DNA of 53,257 nt, taken from the NCBI GenBank assembly GCA_049303315.1, contig JBAQMZ010000050.1:1-53257 (forward strand). The letters are read 5' to 3'. The position numbers were made by a program, and so were the translations under genes. Below, in pieces: positions 24,470-33,390 of the stretch (its first letter is position 1; every line of letters starts with the position of its first letter). The notes under the pieces are model-generated. The model was not told the DNA's origin, made no database searches, and saw only the letters and a program-made list of their open reading frames with translations. This DNA is from Methanoperedens sp049303315 (GTDB lineage: Archaea; Halobacteriota; Methanosarcinia; Methanosarcinales; Methanoperedenaceae).

Positions 24470-26614
24470 CTATAGCATGTCTTTATATTTGCTGTATAAA
24501 AAGGATGCACCCATGAGTATCGCACCCAGTACCATGAAAGACATAATCCGGTATAATGTTTCCAGCCCTGCGAGGTCGAAAATAAAAACCTTGACTATGG
24601 TCAATAACAACAATCCTATTCCTGCTTTCCTTACAATGCTTGATTCATACCTGAATCCGGCTATCAATATCGCTATAGCCTCTATAGCCCACGCTGCCGA
24701 TATCAATCCGCCTTTCAACTCAAGTGCAAGTATCAATGTAGTGAGAAGAACTCCGCCGATAAGATAATATTCCCAGAATTTGTTTTCATATTCCAGTTTG
24801 TCCCTGTTCTTAAAGTACAGGATGGAACTGGCATAAAAAATTATTATCGGTATCAGGAACGCAAAAAACCTTGTGCTTCTAAAGAGATTATCAATATCGA
24901 ATCCTCTTAATCCGGTATCTATAAAGAGAATCTTGGCAAAAACTATTATCCCGACGATGTTGGCTAATACTCGGATGCATTCATTGTAACGGAAACCTAA
25001 AAGCAACAGTATGAACCCCTCTATAGACCATGCAATAGTGATCCACCCATCATCTAACTCAAGCGCAAGTATCAATGTAGTGAGAAGCACCCCGCCGATA
25101 AGGTAATATTCCCAGAATTTGCTTTCATATTCAGGTTTATCCTTGTTTTTAAAGTACATGGCAGAACTGGCATAAAATGTTATTATTGTTACCAAGAAAG
25201 TAAAAACCCTTGTACTTAAGATATTATCAATGTCAAATGCTTCCAATCCTGTATCTATAAAGAGCGTCTTGACAAGGGCAATTATTCCAACGATGTTGCC
25301 GAAAACCCTGAGCCCGAGTGCATTATATCGGAAACCCATTATCAGCAGGACAAATCCTTCTATAGCCCATGCAAAGGTAATCCACTGGTAGTTGAATTGC
25401 ACTGGTATTGCTATAGTAATGAATGTCGTACACAATGTCAGGTAAATAGCGAACAGCTCTTTTGCATTCTTATTCAGGGCAGCATAAGCCAGGCATAGAT
25501 AAACACCTGCCACTATCATTGTGAAAAGGCCTGCGTATATCTTATAATTCGCATTAATAACCGAATAAAATAACCCATAAGAAAATATGGCATTAAGAGC
25601 CACTATCAATATGCCATGATAGGATTCGGGTATCTTGAATAAAACGGACTGGAAATTTTCCAGTGAAGCTGCTTCCTCAGATGGTTTCCGGATGGTGTAT
25701 GCCAGTGCTGTAAATATTATGAAATAGATTGATAAAAACAAAGCATTTATTGCGAAATCTTGCTGGAGGTTGTTGTCATAAAGCCACGAAATATGGGTGA
25801 CATAAACAGCTACCAGTCCGCCAATTGCCATATTTATCCACCCCTTTCGCTGGACTATAATCACAAGCCCGCCTGTGAGCAGAGTGGCATAAACGAGGGT
25901 ATATTCGCTTATGTTGCTCAGGAATGAAATAATATAACCCAGGAAGAATGCTTCCGATGCTATGACCATTGAGCTATACCTCAATGAGAGAAATACCGCA
26001 AAAACAATGATCAAGCCAAGCAATATCATGTCAATATCTGCTGGTATCAGCCTGTACGGGTTATAAGCGGTGTATATAATCAGGTATAATACAGCAAACC
26101 CTCCGCCTGTGAGGGTTCTTGAGAGATACTCATATTTTTTCTCATACTTTTTATTATTGAGGAATCCCCCTGCAACCAGCATAACGAGCCCTACAAAGAT
26201 ACCTAAACCAACCTTTTCCACAGGGCTCATAAGATGCCGGTCATAAAGATATTTGAGGAATAAGACCATTCCGATGAATATCGAGATTATCCCGATGCGG
26301 CTGAACCATTTTTTACCGATGTTCTCTTCAAAACCAATTTTTTCCACCTTAAAAAAGGGTTCTTTCTCCCCTTCAAATCCGGGTTCTTTTTCCTCTTCTA
26401 ATTCCAGTCCTTGCTCCTCTTTAAGATATTCTTCCTCTTGTTTTTCAGGTTTGACGGTAATTTTTCCAACTGCAGGTTTTACCTGTGTTTCCACAAATTC
26501 TGAATAAATATCTAATCTATCCTCGACGGAATGAATTTGCGTTTTGATGTTTTTAATCTCTTCTCTTATTTTTGCAAGCTCGTTGTAGATTTCGCCCGGA
26601 CTGATTCCACCCAT
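24470..26614 (-). CDS. DUF2339 polytopic membrane protein
   Basis: About 714 aa. An N-terminal coiled coil (~1-45) and a glutamate-rich linker are followed by around 20 transmembrane segments, starting at KWFSRIGIISIFIGMVLFLKYL with SRTLTGGGFAVLYL, the hallmarks of DUF2339. The C-terminal part contains a unit repeated three times (FWEYYLIGGVLLTTLILALEL..W.IE...L..GFRYN), also obvious as DNA repeats around 24720-24980 and 25060-25330. The function is unknown. Start chosen at ATG 26614 (AGGA ten bases upstream); ATG 26623 is also possible. Confidence 0.85.
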   Translation of the reverse strand: MGGISPGEIYNELAKIREEIKNIKTQIHSVEDRLDIYSEFVETQVKPAVGKITVKPEKQEEEYLKEEQGLELEEEKEPGFEGEKEPFFKVEKIGFEENIGKKWFSRIGIISIFIGMVLFLKYLYDRHLMSPVEKVGLGIFVGLVMLVAGGFLNNKKYEKKYEYLSRTLTGGGFAVLYLIIYTAYNPYRLIPADIDMILLGLIIVFAVFLSLRYSSMVIASEAFFLGYIISFLSNISEYTLVYATLLTGGLVIIVQRKGWINMAIGGLVAVYVTHISWLYDNNLQQDFAINALFLSIYFIIFTALAYTIRKPSEEAASLENFQSVLFKIPESYHGILIVALNAIFSYGLFYSVINANYKIYAGLFTMIVAGVYLCLAYAALNKNAKELFAIYLTLCTTFITIAIPVQFNYQWITFAWAIEGFVLLIMGFRYNALGLRVFGNIVGIIALVKTLFIDTGLEAFDIDNILSTRVFTFLVTIITFYASSAMYFKNKDKPEYESKFWEYYLIGGVLLTTLILALELDDGWITIAWSIEGFILLLLGFRYNECIRVLANIVGIIVFAKILFIDTGLRGFDIDNLFRSTRFFAFLIPIIIFYASSILYFKNRDKLEYENKFWEYYLIGGVLLTTLILALELKGGLISAAWAIEAIAILIAGFRYESSIVRKAGIGLLLLTIVKVFIFDLAGLETLYRIMSFMVLGAILMGASFLYSKYKDML

Positions 26615-26773
26615 ACAATTCATTTCCTGATTATTTCGGTATCTGCCATTTTTGTGCCATCGCACAGAAGTCCAATAATGCGGAAGATGATAAAATAGTT
26701 TACTGATTCATAATATTTTCCTCCCCACAAGCCTTATTAGCGCCAAAACCATTCTTAAAATCAAGGTGAAATT

Positions 26774-26929
26774 ATGTGTCTTGTAGATTCTTCTACTACC
26801 GTTGACATCGAATCCGGAGAACTGGGCGCAGCAGAATATTATTGCAACGAATGCAAGAATAAATTCAAAGCATTAGGAAAAAGGATTCGCTGCCCCGCCT
26901 GCATGTCCGCCAATGTGAAAAAAGTTTAA
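26774..26929 (+). CDS. Small two-knuckle zinc-ribbon protein
   Basis: A 51-aa protein with YYCNECKNKF and RCPACM (CxxC-x13-CxxC), a minimal zinc ribbon. An exact Shine-Dalgarno AGGTGA lies seven bases before the ATG. It is divergent from the DUF2339 gene and convergent with the arginine decarboxylase gene. Small proteins like this often bind nucleic acid or act as adaptors; no specific role can be assigned. It is a real gene by codon use, start signal and motif despite its size. Confidence 0.72.
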   Translation: MCLVDSSTTVDIESGELGAAEYYCNECKNKFKALGKRIRCPACMSANVKKV

Positions 26930-26940
26930 AAACCCAGCAA

Positions 26941-28827
26941 TTATAAATCCAGGTACGTGTACCTGTTCATGACATTTTTATAATTATTCAATATATCATC
27001 AGCATCCGCCTTTGACAAACCATTCTCCCGCAATGCCTGGTTCACTTCCGATTCAAACGCTTCAAGAAGATAACTATTATTATATTTGACATACCCAAGG
27101 ACATCACAAATCCTGTCGCCATTAACGATTTGTTTAATGTGCCATTCGCCGCTGTCATCTATTATTATATGCGCCTCGTTTGCAGCCCCGAATAAATTAT
27201 GATAATCCCCTATGGTATCCTGGTACGCGCCAATCATCAGGACAGCGAGATAGTAAGAGCCGTTGTTAAGCTCATGCAATTCAAGGACTTCTTTAACATC
27301 CTTCAGGTCCACGAATTTATCAATCTCCCCGTCCGAATCGCATGTGATATCCACGATAGTTCCGTACTGGGTTGGTTTCTCATTGGCGCGGCTTATCGGA
27401 ACCACCGGGAACAATTGCTTTATTGCCCAGAAATCCGGAACAGACTGGAAAACCGAGAAATTGCCGATGTATTTTTTTGACAATAGTTTATTCAGGTCTT
27501 CAAAATCGTCGGATTTGTTCTGGGTTTCCTTGGCAAATGCCGCGGCTTTTTCACATATCTGCCAGAAAAGAATCTCCCCTTCGGACTTATCCTCAAGTTC
27601 AAGTTCGCCGAGATTGAATAATGAAAGAAGTTCTTCACGATGAAGCAGTGCGTCATGGTAATACTCCTCATAGTTTTTGATGTTTATTTCTTTTGACCCA
27701 TCGTAAAGTTCTTTTATTATATGAGGTTCATTACCGCGCAGCTCCACCTGCCTGTTGAGGTTGCCGTTCTTGCTGCCTTTGATATTGATAACCAGCACGG
27801 AATGATACGCAGAAATCGCCCTTCCGCTTTCAGATAAAATTATCGGGTGGGAGACATTCTCCTCGTCACATACCTCTTTTAAAGAATAGACCACGTTGTT
27901 GGCATATTCCTGGATAGAGTAATTGGCGCTGGCGTCAGATGATGTCTTGCTGCCGTCATAATCAAGCCCAAGGCCGCCGCCAATATTGAAATATTTGATG
28001 TTGATGTGCTTGACTTTAATTTTCGCGTACACCCTTGCAGCTTCTTTGACGGCTTTCTGGATTCTTCTTATCTCGGTTATCTGGGAGCCGATATGGAAAT
28101 GAAGCAACTGCAACTGGTCAAGCATATTGTATTCGGCGATAATTTTTATGCATTCAAGTATTTCAGTTGTAGTAAGACCGAACTTTGCAGATTCCCCGCC
28201 GGATTCGACCCATTTCCCGCTTCCTTTTGAGTACAATTTCACCCTTATGCCTATCAGCGGTTTTACTCCCATCTGTTTTGAAATCTCAAGCAGCCGTTTT
28301 GTCTCGCTGAATTCATCAATTACGATTACGACTTTGTTCCCCAGCTTTATTGTGTTCAATGCAAGTCTCAGGTATTCATCGTCCTTGAAACCATTGCAGA
28401 TAAGGAGCGCATCAGGGCTTAAATCGAATGACAGGGCAGCCAGCAGTTCCGCTTTTGTCCCCGCTTCCAGTCCCATATTGTATTTTTTCCCGGATTTTAC
28501 GATTTCCTCTATTACCTCTTTTCGCTGGTTCACCTTCATGGGGAATATACCCTGGTAAGTGCTGTTGTATTTGTACTCGGAAATCGAATTGGAGAACGCG
28601 CCGTTTAAGGCTTTTATCTGGGCTTCAAGTATCTGCGGGAACCTGAATAATACAGGGAACTCTATTTTTTTGGAGGTGAGATTATCCACGACATTTTTCA
28701 GGTCGATAATCTGTGTATCATTTTTAGTTGGTTTGACGATTAAATTACCATTTTTATTAAAAGAAAAAAATCCGTTACCCCACCGCTCAATGCCATAGAG
28801 TTCTATTGCGTCTTCGACTTTCCACAT
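26941..28827 (-). CDS. speA: Biosynthetic arginine decarboxylase (PLP-dependent, SpeA)
   Basis: A 628-aa fold-III PLP enzyme that converts arginine to agmatine for polyamine synthesis. The PLP lysine is K98 (FPMKVNQRKE). Other motifs are HFHIGSQI, GGGLGLDYDGSKT, SESGRAIS, CDSDGEID and NLFGAANEAH. Length and layout are those of bacterial SpeA. Most archaea use a pyruvoyl-dependent arginine decarboxylase instead, so lateral acquisition is plausible. It is a single gene with its own promoter region (28828-28940). Confidence 0.92.
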   Translation of the reverse strand: MWKVEDAIELYGIERWGNGFFSFNKNGNLIVKPTKNDTQIIDLKNVVDNLTSKKIEFPVLFRFPQILEAQIKALNGAFSNSISEYKYNSTYQGIFPMKVNQRKEVIEEIVKSGKKYNMGLEAGTKAELLAALSFDLSPDALLICNGFKDDEYLRLALNTIKLGNKVVIVIDEFSETKRLLEISKQMGVKPLIGIRVKLYSKGSGKWVESGGESAKFGLTTTEILECIKIIAEYNMLDQLQLLHFHIGSQITEIRRIQKAVKEAARVYAKIKVKHINIKYFNIGGGLGLDYDGSKTSSDASANYSIQEYANNVVYSLKEVCDEENVSHPIILSESGRAISAYHSVLVINIKGSKNGNLNRQVELRGNEPHIIKELYDGSKEINIKNYEEYYHDALLHREELLSLFNLGELELEDKSEGEILFWQICEKAAAFAKETQNKSDDFEDLNKLLSKKYIGNFSVFQSVPDFWAIKQLFPVVPISRANEKPTQYGTIVDITCDSDGEIDKFVDLKDVKEVLELHELNNGSYYLAVLMIGAYQDTIGDYHNLFGAANEAHIIIDDSGEWHIKQIVNGDRICDVLGYVKYNNSYLLEAFESEVNQALRENGLSKADADDILNNYKNVMNRYTYLDL

Positions 28828-28988
28828 TTAAGTAATTTTCACGTCCTTCGTACCAATAAATCTAGTTTATGAATACTTGCGTAGGTTTAAACTTTTCCAT
28901 CAAAAGAATTTTTTTATCCGATGAGCGCCATGTATAACAATATTTAAACCATCCTGCCGAGATATTGGATGGAAATCGGAGAATCTCA

Positions 28989-29267
28989 ATGCCCAAATAC
29001 CTCGTATTCATAACCGTCATCGGTAAAGACCAGAAAGGAATAATCGCCAGAATCTCAAACGCTGTTTACAAACACAATATCAATATCGAAGACCTGAACC
29101 AGAAAGTCATGGAGGGCTATTTTGTGATGACCATGCTTGCCGATATGTCGGACTCTGCGATGACAATACCTGAATTAAAAAAAGAGCTTTCCATAATAGA
29201 GAAGGAAATGGGCTTATCTATCCAGGTCCAGCATGAGGATATCTTCAAAGCGATGCACCGGGTGTAA
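28989..29267 (+). CDS. ACT domain protein (UPF0237)
   Basis: A 92-aa stand-alone ACT domain, MPKYLVFITVIGKDQKGIIARIS.., matching UPF0237. ATG 28989 is preceded by GGAG eight bases upstream; an in-frame upstream ATG at 28965 would add eight residues not typical of the family. A TATA-like AATATTTAAA lies near 28938-28947. It is three bases from the UPF0210 gene; this ACT + UPF0210 pair is widely conserved and the ACT protein probably senses a small ligand for its partner. Confidence 0.88.
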   Translation: MPKYLVFITVIGKDQKGIIARISNAVYKHNINIEDLNQKVMEGYFVMTMLADMSDSAMTIPELKKELSIIEKEMGLSIQVQHEDIFKAMHRV

Positions 29268-29270
29268 GTC

Positions 29271-30629
29271 ATGGAATATTCTATCGAAGAGGTCATGGAA
29301 ACGGTCAGGATGACCCTTTATCATAATTTTGATATAAGAACCGCTACACTTGGAATAAACCTGAAAGATTGTATTCATTCAGACATTGAAATATTTAAGT
29401 CAAATGTATACAACCGCGTCACTGATTATGGAAAAAAACTTGTCTGTGAAGCCGGGAATCTTGAAGAGAAATACGGTATCCCGATAATCAATAAAAGGAT
29501 TTCAGTTACACCTGTTTCACTCATAATTGAAGCAAGCGCCGAAGAAGATGCGCCCATCCAGATAGCAAAGACGCTTGATAAGGCTGCTAAGGATGCAGGC
29601 ATTGACTTCATTGGCGGCTATGGCGCGCTTGTACAGAAAGGGATGACAAGGGCGGACGCAAAGCTCATCGATTCGCTTCCTGAAGTGCTCTCAGATACCG
29701 AGAGGGTATGCGCTTTCCTGAACGTCGCTTCAACAGTATCCGGGATGAACATGGACGCAGTGATCAAACTTGGAAAAACCCTCAAGGAAATTTCAAACCG
29801 GACAGAGAACGGAATCGGATGCACGAAATTTGCGGTATTTTCAAACGCCCCTGAGGACAATCCATTCATGGCAGGAGCTTTTCACGGCATCGGGGAGCCG
29901 GATTTTTCGTTGAATATAGGCATAAGCGGCCCGGGTGTTGTGAGAAGCGTGGTTGAGAAGAACAAAGACTGCGACCTGACTGCGCTTTCCGAGGTCATCA
30001 AGCGCACGGCGTTCAAGATAACAAGAGCAGGCGAGTTGATTGGAAGGGAACTTGCCTCGAATATGAACGTGCCTTTCGGGATAGTGGACATCTCGCTTGC
30101 ATCAACCACGAAAGTCGGGGATTCGGTAGCGGGCATTGTTGAAATGATGGGCGTTGAGAAAATGGGCGCGCCGGGCAGCACCGCCGCGCTTGCGCTGCTT
30201 ATCGACGCTGTAAAGAAAGGCGGCGCCATGGCATCGGGGAACGTTGGTGGACTGAGCGGCACTTTCATCCCGGTGAGTGAGGATTCGGGCATGAACGCCG
30301 CAGTGAAGGCGGGCGCGCTTTCGATAGAAAAACTTGAAGCCCTGACCGCAGTATGTTCTGTGGGGCTTGATATGGTAGCAATTCCAGGGGATACGCCTGC
30401 TGAAACCATTTCTGCTATTATTGCGGATGAGCTTTCAATAGGCGTGGTGAACGGGAAGACAACCGGCGTGCGGCTCATTCCTGTCCCGGGGAAAAAAGCA
30501 GGTGATTATGTGAATTTCGGGGGGCTTCTCGGAGAGACATACGTGATGGATGTGAGCAAATTCAGTTCACACGATTTCATATTGCGCGGCGGGAGGATGC
30601 CGAGTCCGATTACGAGCATGAGGAATTAG
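29271..30629 (+). CDS. UPF0210 (DUF711) PFL-like family protein
   Basis: A 452-aa protein with the glycyl-radical-enzyme-like barrel fold known for DUF711. Conserved stretches include RTATLGINLKDCIHSD, FIGGYGALVQKGMT, GIGEPDFSLNIGISGPGVV and GAPGSTAALALLIDAVKKGG. The reaction is unknown. It follows the ACT-domain gene with a 3-nt gap and the two are always likely to act together. Confidence 0.88.
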   Translation: MEYSIEEVMETVRMTLYHNFDIRTATLGINLKDCIHSDIEIFKSNVYNRVTDYGKKLVCEAGNLEEKYGIPIINKRISVTPVSLIIEASAEEDAPIQIAKTLDKAAKDAGIDFIGGYGALVQKGMTRADAKLIDSLPEVLSDTERVCAFLNVASTVSGMNMDAVIKLGKTLKEISNRTENGIGCTKFAVFSNAPEDNPFMAGAFHGIGEPDFSLNIGISGPGVVRSVVEKNKDCDLTALSEVIKRTAFKITRAGELIGRELASNMNVPFGIVDISLASTTKVGDSVAGIVEMMGVEKMGAPGSTAALALLIDAVKKGGAMASGNVGGLSGTFIPVSEDSGMNAAVKAGALSIEKLEALTAVCSVGLDMVAIPGDTPAETISAIIADELSIGVVNGKTTGVRLIPVPGKKAGDYVNFGGLLGETYVMDVSKFSSHDFILRGGRMPSPITSMRN

Positions 30630-30650
30630 TTTATTATTAACAACAACTGA

Positions 30651-30685
30651 TACGAACCGTACGAGTTCGTACAAGTTCGCTGTTA
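30651..30685 (+). repeat. AGTTCGTAYN 10-nt periodic repeat, copy 1
   Basis: Three ~10-nt units (..GTACGAGTTCGTACAAGTTCGCTGTTA) in the gap after the UPF0210 gene. Relatives are at 31539-31570, 49634-49655 and 51983-52013, all in intergenic DNA and all on the plus strand. Confidence 0.65.
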
Positions 30686-30739
30686 ATATCGCTACACCGG
30701 AGCGGCAACACAAACCGAAAAATCAACAACAAATCCGCA

Positions 30740-31156
30740 TTAACTTAATTTTTTCAAAGCATCTCCGGGTGTTCCGCACTCGATATATTTCCTGGCATCT
30801 TCCACAAGCACAGCATCCTCAGTTACAAGAAAAGCCGATTCATGCGCCGCGCCTGCTATGATAGGTCTATCGTTCTTATCCCTGATGTTATATTTCAAAA
30901 ACGCGCTTTTCGGAACATTCTTCCGGACTTTGCAGCATCCCATAACATAACCAATTCCATAATTTATTTTTTCTTGTGAAAAGCGGAATTCCCTTAATGT
31001 CCTCCGTATCTCTTTTATGACAAATTCATTTACAAAAAGCAAAACAAGCCCACGCCTTCCGCTCTCAAGCAGCACCCACGCATCATCATTTCTTCCTGTT
31101 AACGCAGAAACAGCGACAGTCGTATCTACAAAAAACTTAAGTCCCGTATTCTTCAT
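30740..31156 (-). CDS. PIN-domain toxin
   Basis: A 138-aa PIN-fold nuclease with the acidic residues in FFVDTTVAVSAL (D11), DKNDRPIIAGA and VTEDAVLVEDAR. It belongs to the PIN_3/COG1569-like group rather than the VapC at 20995. It overlaps the AbrB-type antitoxin by 20 nt, so the pair is translationally coupled. It is flanked on both sides by AGTTCGTAYN repeats. Confidence 0.8.
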   Translation of the reverse strand: MKNTGLKFFVDTTVAVSALTGRNDDAWVLLESGRRGLVLLFVNEFVIKEIRRTLREFRFSQEKINYGIGYVMGCCKVRKNVPKSAFLKYNIRDKNDRPIIAGAAHESAFLVTEDAVLVEDARKYIECGTPGDALKKLS

Positions 31157-31424
31157 TATATACTTTTGACCGTACTTTTCTTACTTTTTCCACTATTTCA
31201 GAAACGCTGATTTTTTTCCTGTCGGCTTCGTCCCATATCTCTTTTATTCTTGTGGGGATGCTCGTAAGTTCAGCAGGAACAATCTCTATCCCTTTATTCG
31301 TATCAGCATATTTTACAATATCGCCGACATTAATATGGTATTTCGTTCTTAATTTTTTAGGCAGAGTTATTGTTCCGGCTTTTGTTACCTTTCCGAATAG
31401 AACCTGTTCGCTCAACTTGATCAC
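31137..31424 (-). CDS. AbrB-type antitoxin
   Basis: A 95-aa protein with an AbrB/MazE DNA-binding hairpin (FGKVTKAGTITLPKKLRTKYHINVGDIVKY) and a helical C-terminal toxin-binding region. Directly precedes and overlaps the PIN gene. A TATA-like TATTCTTATTTTAAG stretch lies just upstream on the minus strand (31450-31465). Confidence 0.82.
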   Translation of the reverse strand: MIKLSEQVLFGKVTKAGTITLPKKLRTKYHINVGDIVKYADTNKGIEIVPAELTSIPTRIKEIWDEADRKKISVSEIVEKVRKVRSKVYNEEYGT

Positions 31425-31538
31425 CTTATTTTAAGATAATCTTATATTTGTATATTCTTATTTTAAGTTTATTGCTGTTATCACAATAGATTTAATTTAA
31501 AACGAACTAATATGGATTCAACGTTAAATGTGAATAAG

Positions 31539-31570
31539 AGTTCGTATCAGTTCGTACAAGTTCGTTGTTG
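31539..31570 (+). repeat. AGTTCGTAYN 10-nt periodic repeat, copy 2
   Basis: AGTTCGTATC-AGTTCGTACA-AGTTCGTTGTTG: three clear 10-nt units. The rest of the gap 31425-31704 has AT-rich promoter-like DNA and a looser trace of the phrase (GAGTTTCGTTGTTAA, ~31625), but no gene. Confidence 0.7.
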
Positions 31571-31704
31571 AAACCGCACAAACCCCTAACAATAACTAAA
31601 ATTTAAAAGATTCAAAGCCCATATGAGTTTCGTTGTTAAACGGCAACAGGATTAACCCCATCCAGTTAATATTATTAACTCATCAATACAATAATAGTAA
31701 TTGA

Positions 31705-32703
31705 ATGTTTAAGCTTCGAATAAGTAAATCTGTTATTGCTTATGTTTCCATTTTTACATTTCTTGTTTTAACATACGGCATGGTTTTCCAGTACCTGATG
31801 CGCACATACGAGAACAGGAATTACGATTTCATAACCGCAATTTACTGGGTTATAGTGAGCATGACAACAGTGGGGTATGGCGATATTTATTTCAGTTCCT
31901 CCATGGGACACCTGTTCAGCATCGTTGTTGCGCTCTCAGGCGTAATAATGATATTCGCCATGCTTTTCCCCCTGGTGGTCACTCCCTGGCTTGAACAAAC
32001 TATCAAGAAAGAGCTGCCAGCGAAAGTGCCGGCTGTTTTGAAAGACCACATTATAATATGCGGCTACAACCAGCTCGTTGAAACCCTTATCATTGAACTT
32101 GACGAGTACGGGATTCCTTTTGCTGTAATTGATGAAAATGAAAAGAACGTTGCGCAGTTGATCAAAAGGAAAATAATATGCGTTCACGGTGATGCGGCAG
32201 ACGAAAACGTGTTGTCAAATTCCAATATCATATCTGCGAAGATGCTGATAGCCAACCAGAGTGATGAAAAGAATGCAAGCATAATCCTGACAGCCAAGGA
32301 GCTTTGCAATATCAAAGTAATAGCTCTTGTTGAAAACATAGCAAGGTCTGAGTACCTGAAATATGCTGGCTCTGACCAGGTAATTTCCCCGAAAACATTA
32401 TTCGGGACATACATCGGAAGAAAAGCCATCGACCCGCTCACAGACCATCTTGCCGGAGCAACGAAATTCTTTGAAAACCTGAGTATTGTGGAACTTCCCA
32501 TTTATCCCAGAAGCGCTCTAATCGGGAAAAAACTAAAAGAAGCACGGATACGCGCACAGACCGGCGCAAATATAGTGGGGCTCTGGACAGGCGGCATATT
32601 ATCATTGAATCCGCAGCCAGAGGATGCGATAAAAGAGAATTCCATACTTCTTGCAGTCGGTACGGAGATACAGCTTGAAGCACTAAAAAAAATGACGCGG
32701 TGA
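31705..32703 (+). CDS. Two-TM potassium channel with RCK (TrkA-N) domain
   Basis: A 332-aa MthK-like channel subunit. Two transmembrane helices flank a pore loop with the selectivity filter TTVGYGD (54-60), followed by an RCK NAD-binding domain (IIICGYNQLVETLI, lacking the full GxGxxG) and a TrkA-C domain. The next gene supplies a second, stand-alone RCK protein with an intact GYGDVG loop, which suggests a gating ring assembled from two gene products. Confidence 0.87.
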   Translation: MFKLRISKSVIAYVSIFTFLVLTYGMVFQYLMRTYENRNYDFITAIYWVIVSMTTVGYGDIYFSSSMGHLFSIVVALSGVIMIFAMLFPLVVTPWLEQTIKKELPAKVPAVLKDHIIICGYNQLVETLIIELDEYGIPFAVIDENEKNVAQLIKRKIICVHGDAADENVLSNSNIISAKMLIANQSDEKNASIILTAKELCNIKVIALVENIARSEYLKYAGSDQVISPKTLFGTYIGRKAIDPLTDHLAGATKFFENLSIVELPIYPRSALIGKKLKEARIRAQTGANIVGLWTGGILSLNPQPEDAIKENSILLAVGTEIQLEALKKMTR

Positions 32704-32707
32704 TGCC

Positions 32708-33376
32708 TTGAAAAAACATTTTATTCTCATCGGGTACGGGGATGTGGGCATGAGTATAGCCAGGGTTCTTGAAAAAGCCCTTGTGAGTTTCGTCGTAGTT
32801 GATAAAAATGAAGCAAAATTCAAGGATAAAAATTTCAAATACGTGGTCGGTGACGCAACCAATGAAGAAGTCCTGAAGCGCGCCGACCTCAAGAACGCCA
32901 CTTCAGTCATTATCGTCCTGAATAACGACACCGATATTATTTTCACTTCTCTCATAGCAAGGACTTTGAATCCGCATTGTATAATCATTGCAAGGGCGAA
33001 TGCTACAAAGTCCATTGACAAGATTTACAGGGCGGGTGCGGATTATGTGGCTTCTCTTTCGATAGTGGCTGCGCAGATGCTCGCCCGCATAATTCTTGGT
33101 CATGAAATCGAAGAGACCATAATGATGTTTGAAGGGCTGGAAATAGAACGATACTATGTTACAAAAGATTCGCCCCTTGCCGGTATGAGAATCTCTGATA
33201 CATGCATTCGTTCCCGTATAGGATGTACCATTATCGGGATTGAAGAAGATGGAAAGACCACAACGGATATAGATCCTTCGATTGTAATTAAAGAGGGGAT
33301 GACGCTGGCTGTTATCGGGAACTGCGACCAGATTACAAAATTCAAGGAAGAATATACGAAGTCCCAAAGGGATTGA
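32708..33376 (+). CDS. Stand-alone TrkA/RCK regulatory subunit
   Basis: A 222-aa protein made of a TrkA-N NAD-binding domain (FILIGYGDVGMSIARVL, acidic end VVVDKNEAKF) and a TrkA-C domain. It starts four bases after the channel gene. TTG 32708 is required as start because the next ATG (residue 15) would remove the glycine-rich loop. It likely forms the hetero-octameric gating ring with the channel's RCK or regulates the Kup transporter. Confidence 0.82.
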   Translation: MKKHFILIGYGDVGMSIARVLEKALVSFVVVDKNEAKFKDKNFKYVVGDATNEEVLKRADLKNATSVIIVLNNDTDIIFTSLIARTLNPHCIIIARANATKSIDKIYRAGADYVASLSIVAAQMLARIILGHEIEETIMMFEGLEIERYYVTKDSPLAGMRISDTCIRSRIGCTIIGIEEDGKTTTDIDPSIVIKEGMTLAVIGNCDQITKFKEEYTKSQRD

Positions 33377-33390
33377 AAAGAGTTTTAAAA

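Noticed and set aside
29882..30478. Minus-strand 198-codon open frame over the UPF0210 gene
   Set aside because: Antisense shadow of a well-conserved gene; composition is Ser/Pro/Thr-rich without motifs.
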